This document shows, piece after piece, positions 1 through 9,500 of a stretch of 64,000 nt of DNA (position 1 is the first letter of the stretch; every line of letters starts with the position of its first letter). The position numbers were made by a program, and so were the translations under genes. The notes below the pieces were generated by a model that did no database searches, was not told the origin of the DNA, and was given only the letters and a program-made list of their open reading frames with translations. The stretch lies in assembly GCA_049614485.1 (NCBI GenBank), contig JBMZDR010000002.1, positions 1-64,000 on the forward strand. The letters are read 5' to 3'. Source of the DNA: GCA-2733415 sp049614485. Lineage in GTDB: Bacteria; Bacteroidota; Bacteroidia; Flavobacteriales; Flavobacteriaceae.

Positions 1-870
1 TACGATACTTCTGAGGTAATTACCGCGAGTAATAAAACAGGAGACAACTTTAAAAACTTTGAATTTGAATTGATTAGATACTTCTCTACAAGTTCACCAA
101 TTACTGAGGACGAGTTTAAGAAGTTAAGTGTTCAAGATATTTCAGCCAAAGTTTACAAAGCTGTTTTAGCGCATTACCAAAGCAAAACATCACGTTCAGC
201 TGAAGTTGCTTTCCCAGTTATCAAGAACGTCTATGAAACACAAGGTGATAAATTTGAGCGTATTTTAGTACCATTTACAGATGGTGTTAAAACATTAAAT
301 GTATCTACCAATTTGAAAGCTGCTTACGAATCGGAAGGAAAATCATTGGTAACAGATTTTGAAAAAAATATCACACTTGCCATTATTGATGATGCTTGGA
401 AAACACATTTACGTAAAATGGATGAGTTAAAGCAATCAGTACAATTAGCAGTTCATGAGCAAAAAGATCCGTTATTAATTTATAAAGAAGAGAGTTTTGG
501 ATTGTTTAGAAACATGGTTGCTGACATGAATAAGGACATTATTTCATTCTTATTTAAAGGTGAATTACCAGTACAAGAACAAGATCAAATTAGTGAAGAG
601 AAACAAGTTGCTAAAAAAGAAAACTACACAGAAAGTAAAGCTGAAGTTTTAAATAGTGACGAGCGTGCTGCTCAAAACAGAGCTGCAGGCGCTGCCGCAA
701 GCCAGCAACAACAACCTCAAGTTACAGAAACAATAGTTCGTGATGCTCCAAAAATTGGACGTAATGACACTGTAACTGTAAAACACGTCATGAGTGGCAA
801 AACAGAAACTATGAAGTTTAAAAAAGCTGAGCCATTATTACAGCGCGGTGAATATGTTTTAGTCAACTAG
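1..870 (+). CDS. secA: Protein translocase subunit SecA, C-terminal part (5' truncated by window edge)
   Basis: The reading frame is open from base 1, so the N-terminal motor domains lie outside the window. What remains is the C-terminal helical scaffold/wing region, including the SecA signature DDAWKTHLRKMDELKQSV and RDPLLIYKEES-like text (here KDPLLIYKEESFGLF), followed by a charged Gln/Ala-rich linker and a short conserved tail beginning IGRND. SecA is the cytosolic ATPase that drives preproteins through SecYEG. The usual zinc-binding tail (CxCxnCH/C) that binds SecB is absent; after GRND comes TVTVKHVMSG instead. I believe this replacement is common in flavobacteria, but that is memory, not shown here. 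A TTG at base 70 is internal and is not the start. Confidence 0.96.
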   Translation, partial: YDTSEVITASNKTGDNFKNFEFELIRYFSTSSPITEDEFKKLSVQDISAKVYKAVLAHYQSKTSRSAEVAFPVIKNVYETQGDKFERILVPFTDGVKTLNVSTNLKAAYESEGKSLVTDFEKNITLAIIDDAWKTHLRKMDELKQSVQLAVHEQKDPLLIYKEESFGLFRNMVADMNKDIISFLFKGELPVQEQDQISEEKQVAKKENYTESKAEVLNSDERAAQNRAAGAAASQQQQPQVTETIVRDAPKIGRNDTVTVKHVMSGKTETMKFKKAEPLLQRGEYVLVN

Positions 871-890
871 TACAGATACATTAATTATAA

Positions 891-920
891 AAAAATCCCG
901 AGTTTTTACTCGGGATTTTT
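891..920. terminator. Bidirectional intrinsic terminator between secA and the M23 gene
   Basis: A 12-bp perfect stem (891-902 with 909-920, core ATCCCGAG/CTCGGGAT) with a 6-nt loop is flanked by an A run and a T run. It lies between convergent genes and can serve both. Confidence 0.88.
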
Positions 921-925
921 TTATG

Positions 926-1615
926 TTAATATATTTTAAGCAACACGTTTGGGTCAGGACAATTTGCTAAATCTTTTTCCCTGTCATTCAATGAGGTTAC
1001 GCCTTTAAAATCTCCAGAATTTCCTTCTAAGTTTTTTATCAACTGATAATGCAAATGTGGCGCATAATCGCCGTTAACACTTGAGTCGCCTAAGTAACCA
1101 ACAACATCACCTTTAGCTACTTTATCACCAACCTTAATATCTTTTAAAGATTCTAAAGATAGGTGCCCGTAAAGCGCATAAAAGCTCATGTCTTGAATAT
1201 GATGTTTTAAAATAATTGTTGGGCCGTAATCACCGAAGTTGGTATTGTTTTTAAAACTGTGAACAGTCCCTTCTAAAGCAGCTAATACAGGCGTATTAGC
1301 ATCACACCATAAATCTAAACCTAAGTGAATATTGCGTTCTTCAAATTTGTTTTCAGTGTAAAAATGAGCACTTCTGCTATAAATAGCACGCGTTTCGTTA
1401 TAACCTCCATAGGCAACAGTTGCTTTTGCTGCATTTAGTTTTGATTTTATATACCCCTCAAAAGCATTGGCATCTGTTATATTAAAGTTTTGCAACGCTG
1501 TATTGTTTATAGACAAATCTAATGGAGCGTAATTGCTAATATCTTCTACTCCTGAAATAACATGTATTGACTCATGGCTAAATTCGTGTATGATCTGTTC
1601 TAAATGTGATTTCAT
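926..1615 (-). CDS. M23-family metallopeptidase-like protein without a signal peptide
   Basis: The C-terminal half carries the M23/LytM zinc-site pattern: HLGLDL near residue 97 (HxxxD) and HLHYQL near residue 188 (HxH), with the usual GD...GYLGDSSVNG stretch between them. Classical M23 enzymes cut peptidoglycan cross-links outside the membrane. This 229-residue protein begins MKSHLEQIIHEFSHES with no hydrophobic segment, so it looks cytoplasmic or is exported some other way. The first 90 residues match nothing I recognise. A good -7 box lies 30 bp upstream of the ATG. It is monocistronic and convergent with secA. The fold assignment is secure; the substrate and location are not. Confidence 0.82.
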   Translation of the reverse strand: MKSHLEQIIHEFSHESIHVISGVEDISNYAPLDLSINNTALQNFNITDANAFEGYIKSKLNAAKATVAYGGYNETRAIYSRSAHFYTENKFEERNIHLGLDLWCDANTPVLAALEGTVHSFKNNTNFGDYGPTIILKHHIQDMSFYALYGHLSLESLKDIKVGDKVAKGDVVGYLGDSSVNGDYAPHLHYQLIKNLEGNSGDFKGVTSLNDREKDLANCPDPNVLLKIY

Positions 1616-1644
1616 TTTTTTTCTATTAAAAACTAGAGCAACAA

Positions 1645-1652
1645 CAAATATA
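1645..1652 (-). promoter_or_regulatory. -7 box for the M23-like gene
   Basis: On the minus strand the bases read TATATTTG, a perfect match to the Bacteroidota -7 consensus TAnnTTTG. It would place the transcript start about 22 nt before the ATG at 1615. Confidence 0.65.
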
Positions 1653-1755
1653 ACTAACCAAAAAGATTAATTACACCCCATTAAAAGTTAAACTCAAATT
1701 ATATTTCATTATGGGTAATTAGTATCTTTACACTAAACTATAACCCTGTTATCTT

Positions 1756-2829
1756 TTGGACAAACACAAATCACATATATCTGCTTTAACAGAAAACGAT
1801 GGCGTTTCAAAACCAAAAATGGTTAATGCTTCTGGATTTATACGAAAAAAAGATATTTCTGTTGAAACTTATGTCTCAGAAATACAAAAAGGGAATCGTG
1901 TATTTCTAAGCAAAGCTATTACCCTAATAGAAAGTACAAATTCCAAACACAAAGTTAAAGCAAACGCTATATTAAATGCATGTTTGCAAACCACTTATAA
2001 ATCTGTAAGACTCGGAATTACAGGAGTACCAGGTGTTGGAAAAAGCACTTTTATTGAAGCCTTAGGCCTATATTTAACCTCTATTGGAAAAAAAGTTGCC
2101 GTGTTAGCAGTAGATCCTAGTAGCTCAATTACTAAAGGAAGTATTTTAGGTGATAAAACAAGAATGGAAGATCTTGTTAAAGACGACAATGCATTTATTC
2201 GCCCAAGTCCGTCAGGAAACTCTTTAGGAGGTGTTGCTCGAAAAACTCGAGAAACAATCATGCTTTGCGAAGCAGCTGGTTTTGATACTATTATAATAGA
2301 AACAGTTGGTGTTGGGCAAAGCGAAACTGCCGTACACTCTATGGTTGATTTTTTTTTATTGCTAAAACTTGCCGGTGCTGGTGATCAATTACAAGGCATT
2401 AAGCGTGGTATTATTGAAATGGCCGATTCTATTGTTATCAATAAAGCTGATGGCGCTAATTTAAAACCTGCAAAATTAGCACGCACAGAATTTAAACGTG
2501 CCTTACAAATGTATCCGCATAAAGACAATGGATGGCTACCAAAAGTAACAACTTGTAGTGCCATAAAAAAAGATAATATTGATGGCGTTTGGAATATTAT
2601 AACTTCTTATTTAGAATTAACTCAATCAAATACTTCGTTTGATAAAAGACGTCAAGAGCAAAATAAGTTCTGGTTATTACAAACTATTGAAGAGCAATTA
2701 AAAGATAATTTTTATAAACACCCTAAAGTCGTTGAACTCTTGCTTAAGTTAACTGAAAAAGTTGAGAATGGTCAAGTCTCTCCTTTTGATGCTGCGGAAC
2801 AACTTTTACAACTAGAGAGAACAATATAA
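1756..2829 (+). CDS. meaB: Methylmalonyl-CoA mutase-associated GTPase (MeaB/ArgK family)
   Basis: This is a G3E-type P-loop GTPase of 357 residues, the family's usual length. It shows Walker A GVPGVGKST near residue 95, DPSSSITKGSILGDKTRM (the MeaB switch region), ETVGVGQSE, and the guanine-specificity motif NKAD near residue 233. MeaB protects and loads adenosylcobalamin-dependent methylmalonyl-CoA mutase. The mutase genes are not in the window. The start is a TTG at 1756, because an in-frame TAA lies five codons upstream and the next ATG would remove conserved N-terminal sequence. A near-consensus -7 box (TATCTTTA) lies at 1723-1730. A pirin remnant follows directly. Confidence 0.95.
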   Translation: MDKHKSHISALTENDGVSKPKMVNASGFIRKKDISVETYVSEIQKGNRVFLSKAITLIESTNSKHKVKANAILNACLQTTYKSVRLGITGVPGVGKSTFIEALGLYLTSIGKKVAVLAVDPSSSITKGSILGDKTRMEDLVKDDNAFIRPSPSGNSLGGVARKTRETIMLCEAAGFDTIIIETVGVGQSETAVHSMVDFFLLLKLAGAGDQLQGIKRGIIEMADSIVINKADGANLKPAKLARTEFKRALQMYPHKDNGWLPKVTTCSAIKKDNIDGVWNIITSYLELTQSNTSFDKRRQEQNKFWLLQTIEEQLKDNFYKHPKVVELLLKLTEKVENGQVSPFDAAEQLLQLERTI

Positions 2830-2836
2830 TTGCTAG

Positions 2837-2989
2837 TTAACTGATAATGCCGTTGTATTGGTATTAAGTGGAGAACCGATTAACGAACCCATTGCAGCAC
2901 ACGGCCCATTTGTTATGAATACAAATGAAGAATTGAAAGAAGCCTTCAACGATTTTAATAATGGTAAATTTGGTGCTTTAGAAGATTAA
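2837..2989 (+). pseudogene. Remnant of a pirin-family gene (C-terminal about 50 residues)
   Basis: Directly after meaB an open stretch with no start codon translates to LSGEPINEPIAAHGPFVM, then NTNEELKEAFNDF and NNGKFGALED, then TAA. This is the end of the pirin C-terminal cupin domain, including the typical GEPI-EP-GPFVMN block. The N-terminal cupin and most of the C-terminal domain are missing, and a TAG stops the frame at 2834. The joint with intact sequence therefore falls within a few bases of the meaB stop, which suggests a deletion that removed most of a former gene. The assignment rests on recognising the motif by eye. Confidence 0.8.
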
Positions 2990-3067
2990 AGACACATAAA
3001 GATGCTAGGTTAGTTAATGGTACTTCTAAAAAATCAATATATCATCCATTTTCTGATTCTCTACCAC

Positions 3068-4072
3068 TTAATTCATAATCTTAAAAAGCAACTCCTTTAA
3101 CAAATCACTTTGTGGTAAGTTACTTGAACCAACACCTTTACTTTTTAAATCGGCTTCACGCAATAATGCAACAACCTGACTTACTTTTTTCATCGGGTAA
3201 TTTTGTCCAGCAGCTTGATATTCTTTCACAAAAAATGGATTTATTTTTAAGGCTTTTGCGACACTAAATTGAGATTTGTCGCCTAAAGCGTGGTATTGTA
3301 ATAATTGAGAGAAAAAATTATACAATAAAGAAACCGTCATAACCGTAGGGTTATCTTTAGGATTCTGTGCAAAATAATTGATAATTCTATTCGCCTTTAA
3401 CACATTGCGTTCACCAATTGCTTTGCGCAATTCAAAATTGTTGTAATCTTTACTTATACCTATATTTTCTTCAATATGCACTGGTGTAATTTCAGACCCT
3501 TCCGGCAATACTAATTGCAACTTTTCTAATTCGTTATTTATCTTACCTAAATCAGTCCCTAAAAACTCTACCAACATTTGTGCTGCTTTCTGGCTTATGG
3601 TATACTTTTTACCCGCTAAAACACGACGAATCCAATCTGGCACTTGGTTATCATACAACTTTTTGCTTTCAAACAAAACCCCTGCTTTATCAAGTGCTTT
3701 ATATACTTTTTTACGCTTGTCTAATTTTTTGTACTTGTAGCATATTACTAAAACAGTAGTTTGTTGCGGATTGGTAGCATAACTTTCCAGCTTATCAATA
3801 GTCCTACTTAAATCTTGCGCTTCCTTAACAATTACCACCTGACGTTCTGCCATCATCGGGTAGCGTTTGGCATTAGAAACAATATCTTCAACAGTGACAT
3901 CTCTACCATACAACACCATTTGGTTAAAGCCTTTTTCTTCTTCAGACAACACATTTTTTTCAATGTATGATGAAATAGCATCAATATAATATGGCTCCTC
4001 ACCCATTAAAAAATAAATAGGTTTGAAGTTTCCTTTTTTGATATCCGATACTATTTGCTTGACTTTATCCAT
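3068..4072 (-). CDS. holA: DNA polymerase III subunit delta
   Basis: The 334-residue length and architecture match HolA, the clamp-loader wrench that opens the beta sliding clamp. The N-terminus has the AAA+-like core with FKPIYFLMGEEPYYID, followed by RQVVIVKEAQDL and a helical C-terminal collar ending in QSDLLKELLFKIMN. No functional Walker site is expected in delta, and none is seen. The gene is divergent from the HSDR-type gene, with only about 33 bp between the start codons, so promoters may overlap. The start ATG at 4072 gives a conventional N-terminus (MDKVKQIVSDIKKGNFKP). Confidence 0.95.
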   Translation of the reverse strand: MDKVKQIVSDIKKGNFKPIYFLMGEEPYYIDAISSYIEKNVLSEEEKGFNQMVLYGRDVTVEDIVSNAKRYPMMAERQVVIVKEAQDLSRTIDKLESYATNPQQTTVLVICYKYKKLDKRKKVYKALDKAGVLFESKKLYDNQVPDWIRRVLAGKKYTISQKAAQMLVEFLGTDLGKINNELEKLQLVLPEGSEITPVHIEENIGISKDYNNFELRKAIGERNVLKANRIINYFAQNPKDNPTVMTVSLLYNFFSQLLQYHALGDKSQFSVAKALKINPFFVKEYQAAGQNYPMKKVSQVVALLREADLKSKGVGSSNLPQSDLLKELLFKIMN

Positions 4073-4105
4073 AAATACTCACTGAAAATTTTCTATTTTT
4101 ACGCA

Positions 4106-4555
4106 GTGCAACAACTTAATTTTCCATCGTATAAGTTCCGTTTCAAAAATAGCGAAAATAAGCTCAGTATTTTCGATGAAATCAGGAAAAAATTTATTCT
4201 TCTAACTCCAGAAGAATGGGTAAGACAGCATTGTGTTTTGTTTTTAATTCAAGAAAAACACTATCCAAAGTCACTAATAAACGTTGAAAAAGAATTGTTA
4301 ATCAATGGTCGGAAAAAGAGATATGATATTGTCATCTATCATCCTGATGGTAGCATTAACATTTTAATAGAATGTAAAGCGCCACAAATTACTATTACCC
4401 AAAAAACTTTTGATCAAATAGCGCGTTACAACTTAACACTAGATGCGGATTTATTGATGGTAACTAATGGCTTACAGCATTATTATTGCAAAATGGATTT
4501 TAAAGAAAAATGCTATAATTTTTTAGCTGATATCCCAAACTATAAAAAGATTTAA
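4106..4555 (+). CDS. Type I restriction enzyme R-subunit N-terminal-like (HSDR_N_2) nuclease-fold protein
   Basis: About 149 residues resembling the N-terminal nuclease domain of HsdR. It has the PD-(D/E)xK pattern: RYDIVIYHPDGS (Asp in strand 2), then ILIECKAPQ (ExK) near residue 93, and a QIARYN motif typical of this stand-alone family. No methylase or specificity subunit is nearby, so it is an orphan; such genes are common housekeeping-like neighbours of holA in flavobacteria as far as I recall. I chose GTG at 4106 (QQLNFPSYKFRF) because that is the usual N-terminus; an upstream in-frame codon at 4055 would overlap holA's start. Its real function is unknown. Confidence 0.82.
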   Translation: MQQLNFPSYKFRFKNSENKLSIFDEIRKKFILLTPEEWVRQHCVLFLIQEKHYPKSLINVEKELLINGRKKRYDIVIYHPDGSINILIECKAPQITITQKTFDQIARYNLTLDADLLMVTNGLQHYYCKMDFKEKCYNFLADIPNYKKI

Positions 4556-4620
4556 CAAACAATTATATCGGTAGTTTAACTGCATATACATATCTTTACT
4601 CTTTAAATACAATATAACAT

Positions 4621-5544
4621 ATGACTTCATTATTAATAGATTGGAATCCGAGTGACACCTTAATTCAATTAGGCCCATTACCTATAAAATATTATAGTTT
4701 AATGTTTGTTGTTGCCTTTGTTGGCGGGTTACAAATCATGAAACGCATCTTTAACCACGAAAACGTATCATTAGAAAAATTAGACACTTTATTTATATAC
4801 GCTGTTGTTTCTATACTATTAGGTGCGCGTTTGGGCCATGTCTTTTTTTACGATTGGGATTATTACCAAAACAATCTTTTAGAAATTATTTTACCGTTTA
4901 GATTAGACCCATTTAAATTTACAGGAATTGCGGGCTTAGCAAGTCATGGTGCTGCAATAGGTGTGATTGTGGCCATGTATTTATACCATAAAAAATTCCC
5001 AGACATTAAACTCTCATGGATTTTAGATCGGGTTGTTATTCCTGTAGCATTTGGAGCTATTTTTGTAAGATTAGGAAACTTAATGAATTCTGAAATTATA
5101 GGAAAGGTTACTAATTCTGATTATGGATTTCGTTTTATTCAGCAACACTACAGAGCACAAGAAGCTGTACAATTAACCGGTATTACTAACGTTTCAAAAG
5201 CGTATGATGCCATTGCAAACAACTCTAAATTTACAACTTTATTAGAAGCAGTACCCTTAAGACATCCTGCACAGTTATACGAATCAATTTGTTATGTGTT
5301 TGTGTTTGCAATTTTGATGTTTGTCTATTGGAAAACTGACAAAAAACAAAAGCCTTTTTACCTATTTGGGCTGTTTTTAGTACTGTTATGGTCTGTTAGA
5401 TTTGTTGTTGAGTTTTATAAAAAATCTCAAGGTGGGTTTGAAGATGCTTTGGGAGGTATATTATCAACAGGGCAATGGTTAAGCATTCCGTTTATCATTA
5501 TTGGTCTTTACTTTATGTTTCGTAAAACTAAACCTGTTGTCTAA
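4621..5544 (+). CDS. lgt: Prolipoprotein diacylglyceryl transferase
   Basis: Lgt is an inner-membrane enzyme that transfers diacylglycerol from phosphatidylglycerol to the lipobox cysteine of prelipoproteins. The 307-residue protein has about seven hydrophobic segments, the family signature VRLGNLMNSEIIG near residue 150 and the conserved HPAQLYES near residue 219. The ATG at 4621 sits 23 bp after a near-consensus -7 box (TATCTTTA, 4591-4598). The stop overlaps the start of the downstream lipoprotein gene by one base (TAATG), so the two are probably translationally coupled. That is fitting, since Lgt would modify that lipoprotein. The loop around residues 170-215 is longer than in E. coli. 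Confidence 0.96.
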   Translation: MTSLLIDWNPSDTLIQLGPLPIKYYSLMFVVAFVGGLQIMKRIFNHENVSLEKLDTLFIYAVVSILLGARLGHVFFYDWDYYQNNLLEIILPFRLDPFKFTGIAGLASHGAAIGVIVAMYLYHKKFPDIKLSWILDRVVIPVAFGAIFVRLGNLMNSEIIGKVTNSDYGFRFIQQHYRAQEAVQLTGITNVSKAYDAIANNSKFTTLLEAVPLRHPAQLYESICYVFVFAILMFVYWKTDKKQKPFYLFGLFLVLLWSVRFVVEFYKKSQGGFEDALGGILSTGQWLSIPFIIIGLYFMFRKTKPVV

Positions 5545-6029
5545 TGTTAAAAATTGTTTATAGCTCTATTTTACTCATCATAGCCATGAGTTTATACTCG
5601 TGCAATAAAACACAAAATAACAAGGTTAATCCTGTTAAAATTGAATTTAAGCAAGAGGGTAATCTACACATCACTGACAAAAATGGTACGATTAAAAAGA
5701 CGCTTCAAATTGAAATTGCTGACAATGATTTTGAACGTCAAACAGGTCTTATGTACCGCAAACACCTAGGCACAAATAAAGGCATGCTATTTATTTTTGA
5801 TGATATTAGAATACGTAGTTTTTATATGAAAAACACTTATATTCCTCTAGATATTATTTACATTGATGCTAAAAAAAATATACTAAGTATTGTTAAAAAT
5901 ACAGAGCCCTTAAACAAAAAATCATTGCCATCTGAAGGACCTGTAAAATACGTTTTAGAAATTAATGGAGGTTTAAGTGATTTGTGGAACTTACAGCAAG
6001 GGGATGCCATAAGTTTTTCAAAACTTTAA
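5544..6029 (+). CDS. DUF192-domain lipoprotein
   Basis: The N-terminus is a lipoprotein signal, with a hydrophobic stretch followed by the lipobox LYSC (Cys20). Residues about 55-160 form a DUF192 domain, recognisable from RQTGLMYRKHL, GMLFIFDD, SFYMKNTYIPLDIIYID and the C-terminal YVLEINGG. DUF192 is a small beta-barrel domain of unknown biochemical role, common in secreted or membrane-anchored proteins. It is the second gene of an lgt operon (1-base overlap). No terminator is visible before the convergent VOC gene 45 bp away. Confidence 0.9.
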   Translation: MLKIVYSSILLIIAMSLYSCNKTQNNKVNPVKIEFKQEGNLHITDKNGTIKKTLQIEIADNDFERQTGLMYRKHLGTNKGMLFIFDDIRIRSFYMKNTYIPLDIIYIDAKKNILSIVKNTEPLNKKSLPSEGPVKYVLEINGGLSDLWNLQQGDAISFSKL

Positions 6030-6074
6030 AAGGCTCTAAATAAAATTAGTAGTTTGAAATTTAAGTACCTTTTG

Positions 6075-6470
6075 CTATAGTTTTTCTACCAATTGGATAT
6101 TATTTCCGCAAGTGTCATTAAAAACTACAACTTTTACTTCTCCATATTGAGTTGGCTTTATACTAAACTCAACATCAAGTTTTTTTAACCTATCGTATTC
6201 AAATTGCACATCATCTACATCAAACTGGGTATATGGCATACCAACTTTGAGTAATTCATCTTGATAAACTTTTGTAGGCTCAAAATGAACTGGGGCTGGT
6301 TCTAACAATAATTCTACACCGTCAGGAGCGTCTTTAGAAACTAATGTTATCCAACGATGACCATTTTCAAGCAACTGATTAGTCTTAATTATGAAGCCTA
6401 ATTTTTCTGTGTAAAAATGTAATGCTTTATCTTGGTCTCTAACTGGAATGCTCAGTAACGTAACTCTCAT
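6075..6470 (-). CDS. VOC-family (glyoxalase/bleomycin resistance-like) protein
   Basis: A 131-residue single VOC domain built of two beta-alpha-beta-beta-beta units. It starts RVTLLSIPVRDQDKALHFYTEKLGF and closes with VVVFNDTCGNNIQLVEKL, where the terminal Glu is a likely metal ligand. Family members include glyoxalase I and dioxygenases; nothing here identifies the substrate. It is read separately from secDF, whose terminator lies just upstream. Confidence 0.88.
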   Translation of the reverse strand: MRVTLLSIPVRDQDKALHFYTEKLGFIIKTNQLLENGHRWITLVSKDAPDGVELLLEPAPVHFEPTKVYQDELLKVGMPYTQFDVDDVQFEYDRLKKLDVEFSIKPTQYGEVKVVVFNDTCGNNIQLVEKL

Positions 6471-6516
6471 TTCATTGATTTTATTATAAACTAAGATACT
6501 GTTATTAATTTAAGCA

Positions 6517-6548
6517 AAAAAGTCCGAAGTATAAACTTCGGACTTTTT
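6517..6548 (-). terminator. Intrinsic terminator after secDF
   Basis: A 14-bp stem (core AGTCCGAAGT/ACTTCGGACT) with a 4-nt ATAA loop is followed on the minus strand by a T run. It separates secDF from the VOC gene. Confidence 0.88.
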
Positions 6549-6567
6549 ATATTAATAAAGAAACTTG

Positions 6568-9500
6568 TTATGCAGCCACAACGTCATCTTCAGTTTCTTC
6601 TTCTTCTTTTTTATCACGCTTTAATTCTTTGTTTCCAACTGTATCAAACATAACAGGAGTTGCAATGAATAAAGATGAATAAGTACCTACTATTACACCA
6701 ATAATTAACGCAAAGATAAACCCTCTAATTGATTCACTTCCTAAAATAAATATTGTTACTAATACAATTAAGGTTGTAATAGATGTATTTAATGTTCTAC
6801 TTAATGTAGAGTTCAAAGCTTGATTAACTGTTTTACCAAATGCCCACTCTTCATTATCATTAAAGAACTCTCTAATTCTATCAAATACAACTACGGTATC
6901 ATTTAATGAGTATCCAATTACCGTTAAAATTGCCGCGATAAATGCTTGGTCAATTTCCATGTTAAATGGCATAAACTTACTTGTAACAGAAAAGATTCCT
7001 AATACAATTAAAACATCATGGAAAACAGCTGCAACTGCACCTAAACTAAATTGCCACCATTTAAAACGCATTAAAATGTATAAGAACACAACTATTAATG
7101 ATCCTAATACTGCCCAAACAGATGCTTTTTTAATATCATCAGCAATTGTTGGCCCAACTTTCATAGTTTGTACAATACCTAACTTAGCATCAGTAGTAGC
7201 ACCATTTTGGAACTGCTCTAATGTCATCGTAGTTGGCAAGTATGATTTTAATTGCTCAAATAAAATTTTCTTAATTTCAGCATCAACTTCTAATCCTTTT
7301 TCACCAATTTTATATTTAGTACTAATTTTTAATTGGTCATTTCCACCATAAGTCTTCACTTCTGCAGAACCAAAAACATCAACTAATTTAGCAGCAACTT
7401 CATTACTATTCATAGCTTGATTAAAACGCACTTGATACGTTCTACCACCAACAAAATCAATTCCTTGATCTAAACCATTAGTTACTAATGACCCTAAACT
7501 TGCAGCAACTAAAACTCCAGAAATAATGTAAGCTAACTTCCTTTTTCTTAAGAAATTAATTCCCATTTTTTTCAATACATTTTTAGTAGCTCCTGTTGAA
7601 AATGTTAATGTACCACCTTTACTCAAATTCCAATCAACAAATAATCTTGTAATGAAAATTGCCGTAAATAATGACGTTGCAATACCAATCATTAACGTTG
7701 TTGCAAACCCTTGAATAGGACCTGTTCCAAATACAAATAAGATAATTGCCGTTAAAAATGTTGTTACGTTGGCATCTAAAATAGATGATAATGCATTACT
7801 AAATCCGTCTTGTATAGCTTCAGCTTGTGATTTTCCTAAAGCCAATTCTTCTTTAATACGTTCAAAAATAAGTACGTTCGCATCTACCGACATACCAATT
7901 GTTAATACGATACCAGCAATACCAGGTAATGTTAATACAGCACCTAAGCCTGCAAGGATTCCGAATATTAATAAGATGTTTATTGCTAAAGCGATGTTGG
8001 CATAAATACCTGCTTTTCCGTAGTAGAAAATCATCCAAACAAATACCATTAATAAGGCAATTGCAAATGACATTTTACCACTATCAATAGCTTCTTTACC
8101 TAAAGATGGTCCAACCTCAGCAGATTGAATAATATCTGCGGAAGCAGGTAATTTACCAGCTCTTAATACGTTTGCTAAATCTTTTGCTTCATTTAATGTA
8201 AAGCTTCCTGAAATTTCAGTTTGTCCTCCAGTAATTTCTTGTCTTGCAGATGCATCAGAATACACAATACCATCTAAAACGATAGCTACTGTATTTCCTT
8301 GCTTAGCAATGTCACCTGTAATTTTAGCCCATTGCTTAGCTCCTAAACCATTCATTGTAATACCTACAGAAGCATCTCCTGCTTGTGTGTATTGCTGTCT
8401 TGCATCAGTAATTACATCTCCTAACATTGCTGGCGCGCCAGATCGGTCAGATTTTAATGCTAATAAAGGCACATAGCTATTTGTATCGTCTTCAGCTATA
8501 CCAAAGTTAGCTTTATCTCTTGCTGTAAAAACTGTTCCCCATCTGAATTTAGCATTCTTGATAGCCCCTGTTCTTAAGTTTTTTGATGCTTTTAAATACC
8601 CATTTACAGTTGCCGTATCTGCAACTTTAGCAATTGCCAAACGTGATGTTGGCTGTCCTTGAATTCCGAAAGGATTTAAAGACATTGTTTCAAATAACGG
8701 GTTTGGCTCGTTTGCTTTATTAATAGAATCATTTTCAGCTCCTAATAATTCATCCGCAGAAGTTTCTTCTGTTGTAGCTTCAGTAGTGGCATCTTTTGCC
8801 ATTACTTCAGTTTTCAACTTATTATTAACATCAACTAAATATTGAGCAGCTTCAGCAAACATGTGAGTTTCATAAAACTCTAATTGTGCAGTACTTTGTA
8901 ATAATTTCTTAATTCTATTAACATCCTTTGCTCCAGGTAACTCTACTAATATACGCGCAGTTTTACCTAAACGTTGAATGTTTGGTTGTGTTACTCCAAA
9001 TTTATCTATACGTTTTCTGATAACTTCAAAAGCAGATTCTATAGACTCGTCTAATTTCTGTTCTAAAACAGGTTTAACCTCATCGTTTGTCATTTTGAAG
9101 TTTACAGAACCTTCTAAAGTTTTGTTTGCAAAGATGTCCGTTGCTGCTAAAGGTGTTGGTGTACCTCCTTTTGCATTTACTTCATCAAAAGCAATAAAAA
9201 ATGACTCTAAGTATGTATCATCAGAACTTAATTGTAACTCATCTGCTTTAGTTAAAGCTTGATTAAAAACAGGATTCTTAGAGTTATTTGCTAATCCTTT
9301 AATAATATCTTTCGCAGATATTTGAAGAATTACGTTTACCCCTCCTTTTAAATCAAGTCCTTCGTTTAAAACTCTTTTTTTAGCATAATCATAAGAAATA
9401 CCTGCAATTACAGATTCACCTCCTATAGAGTCAAGATATTTTTTCTCTAACTCATTAGCATTCTCTGCGCCTTTAGCAAATGCAGTTGCTTCTTTCTCTA

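Noticed and set aside
4055..4105. Upstream start for the HSDR-type gene
   Set aside because: It overlaps the divergent holA start and adds residues unlike the family; GTG 4106 is preferred.
4106..4555. A restriction-modification or other defence system
   Set aside because: Only a lone HSDR-type N-terminal domain is present; no methylase, specificity subunit or helicase is nearby.
6959..9262. Several plus-strand open frames of 60-130 codons
   Set aside because: All lie opposite secDF, have no family resemblance and no start context; they are shadows of a long AT-rich gene.
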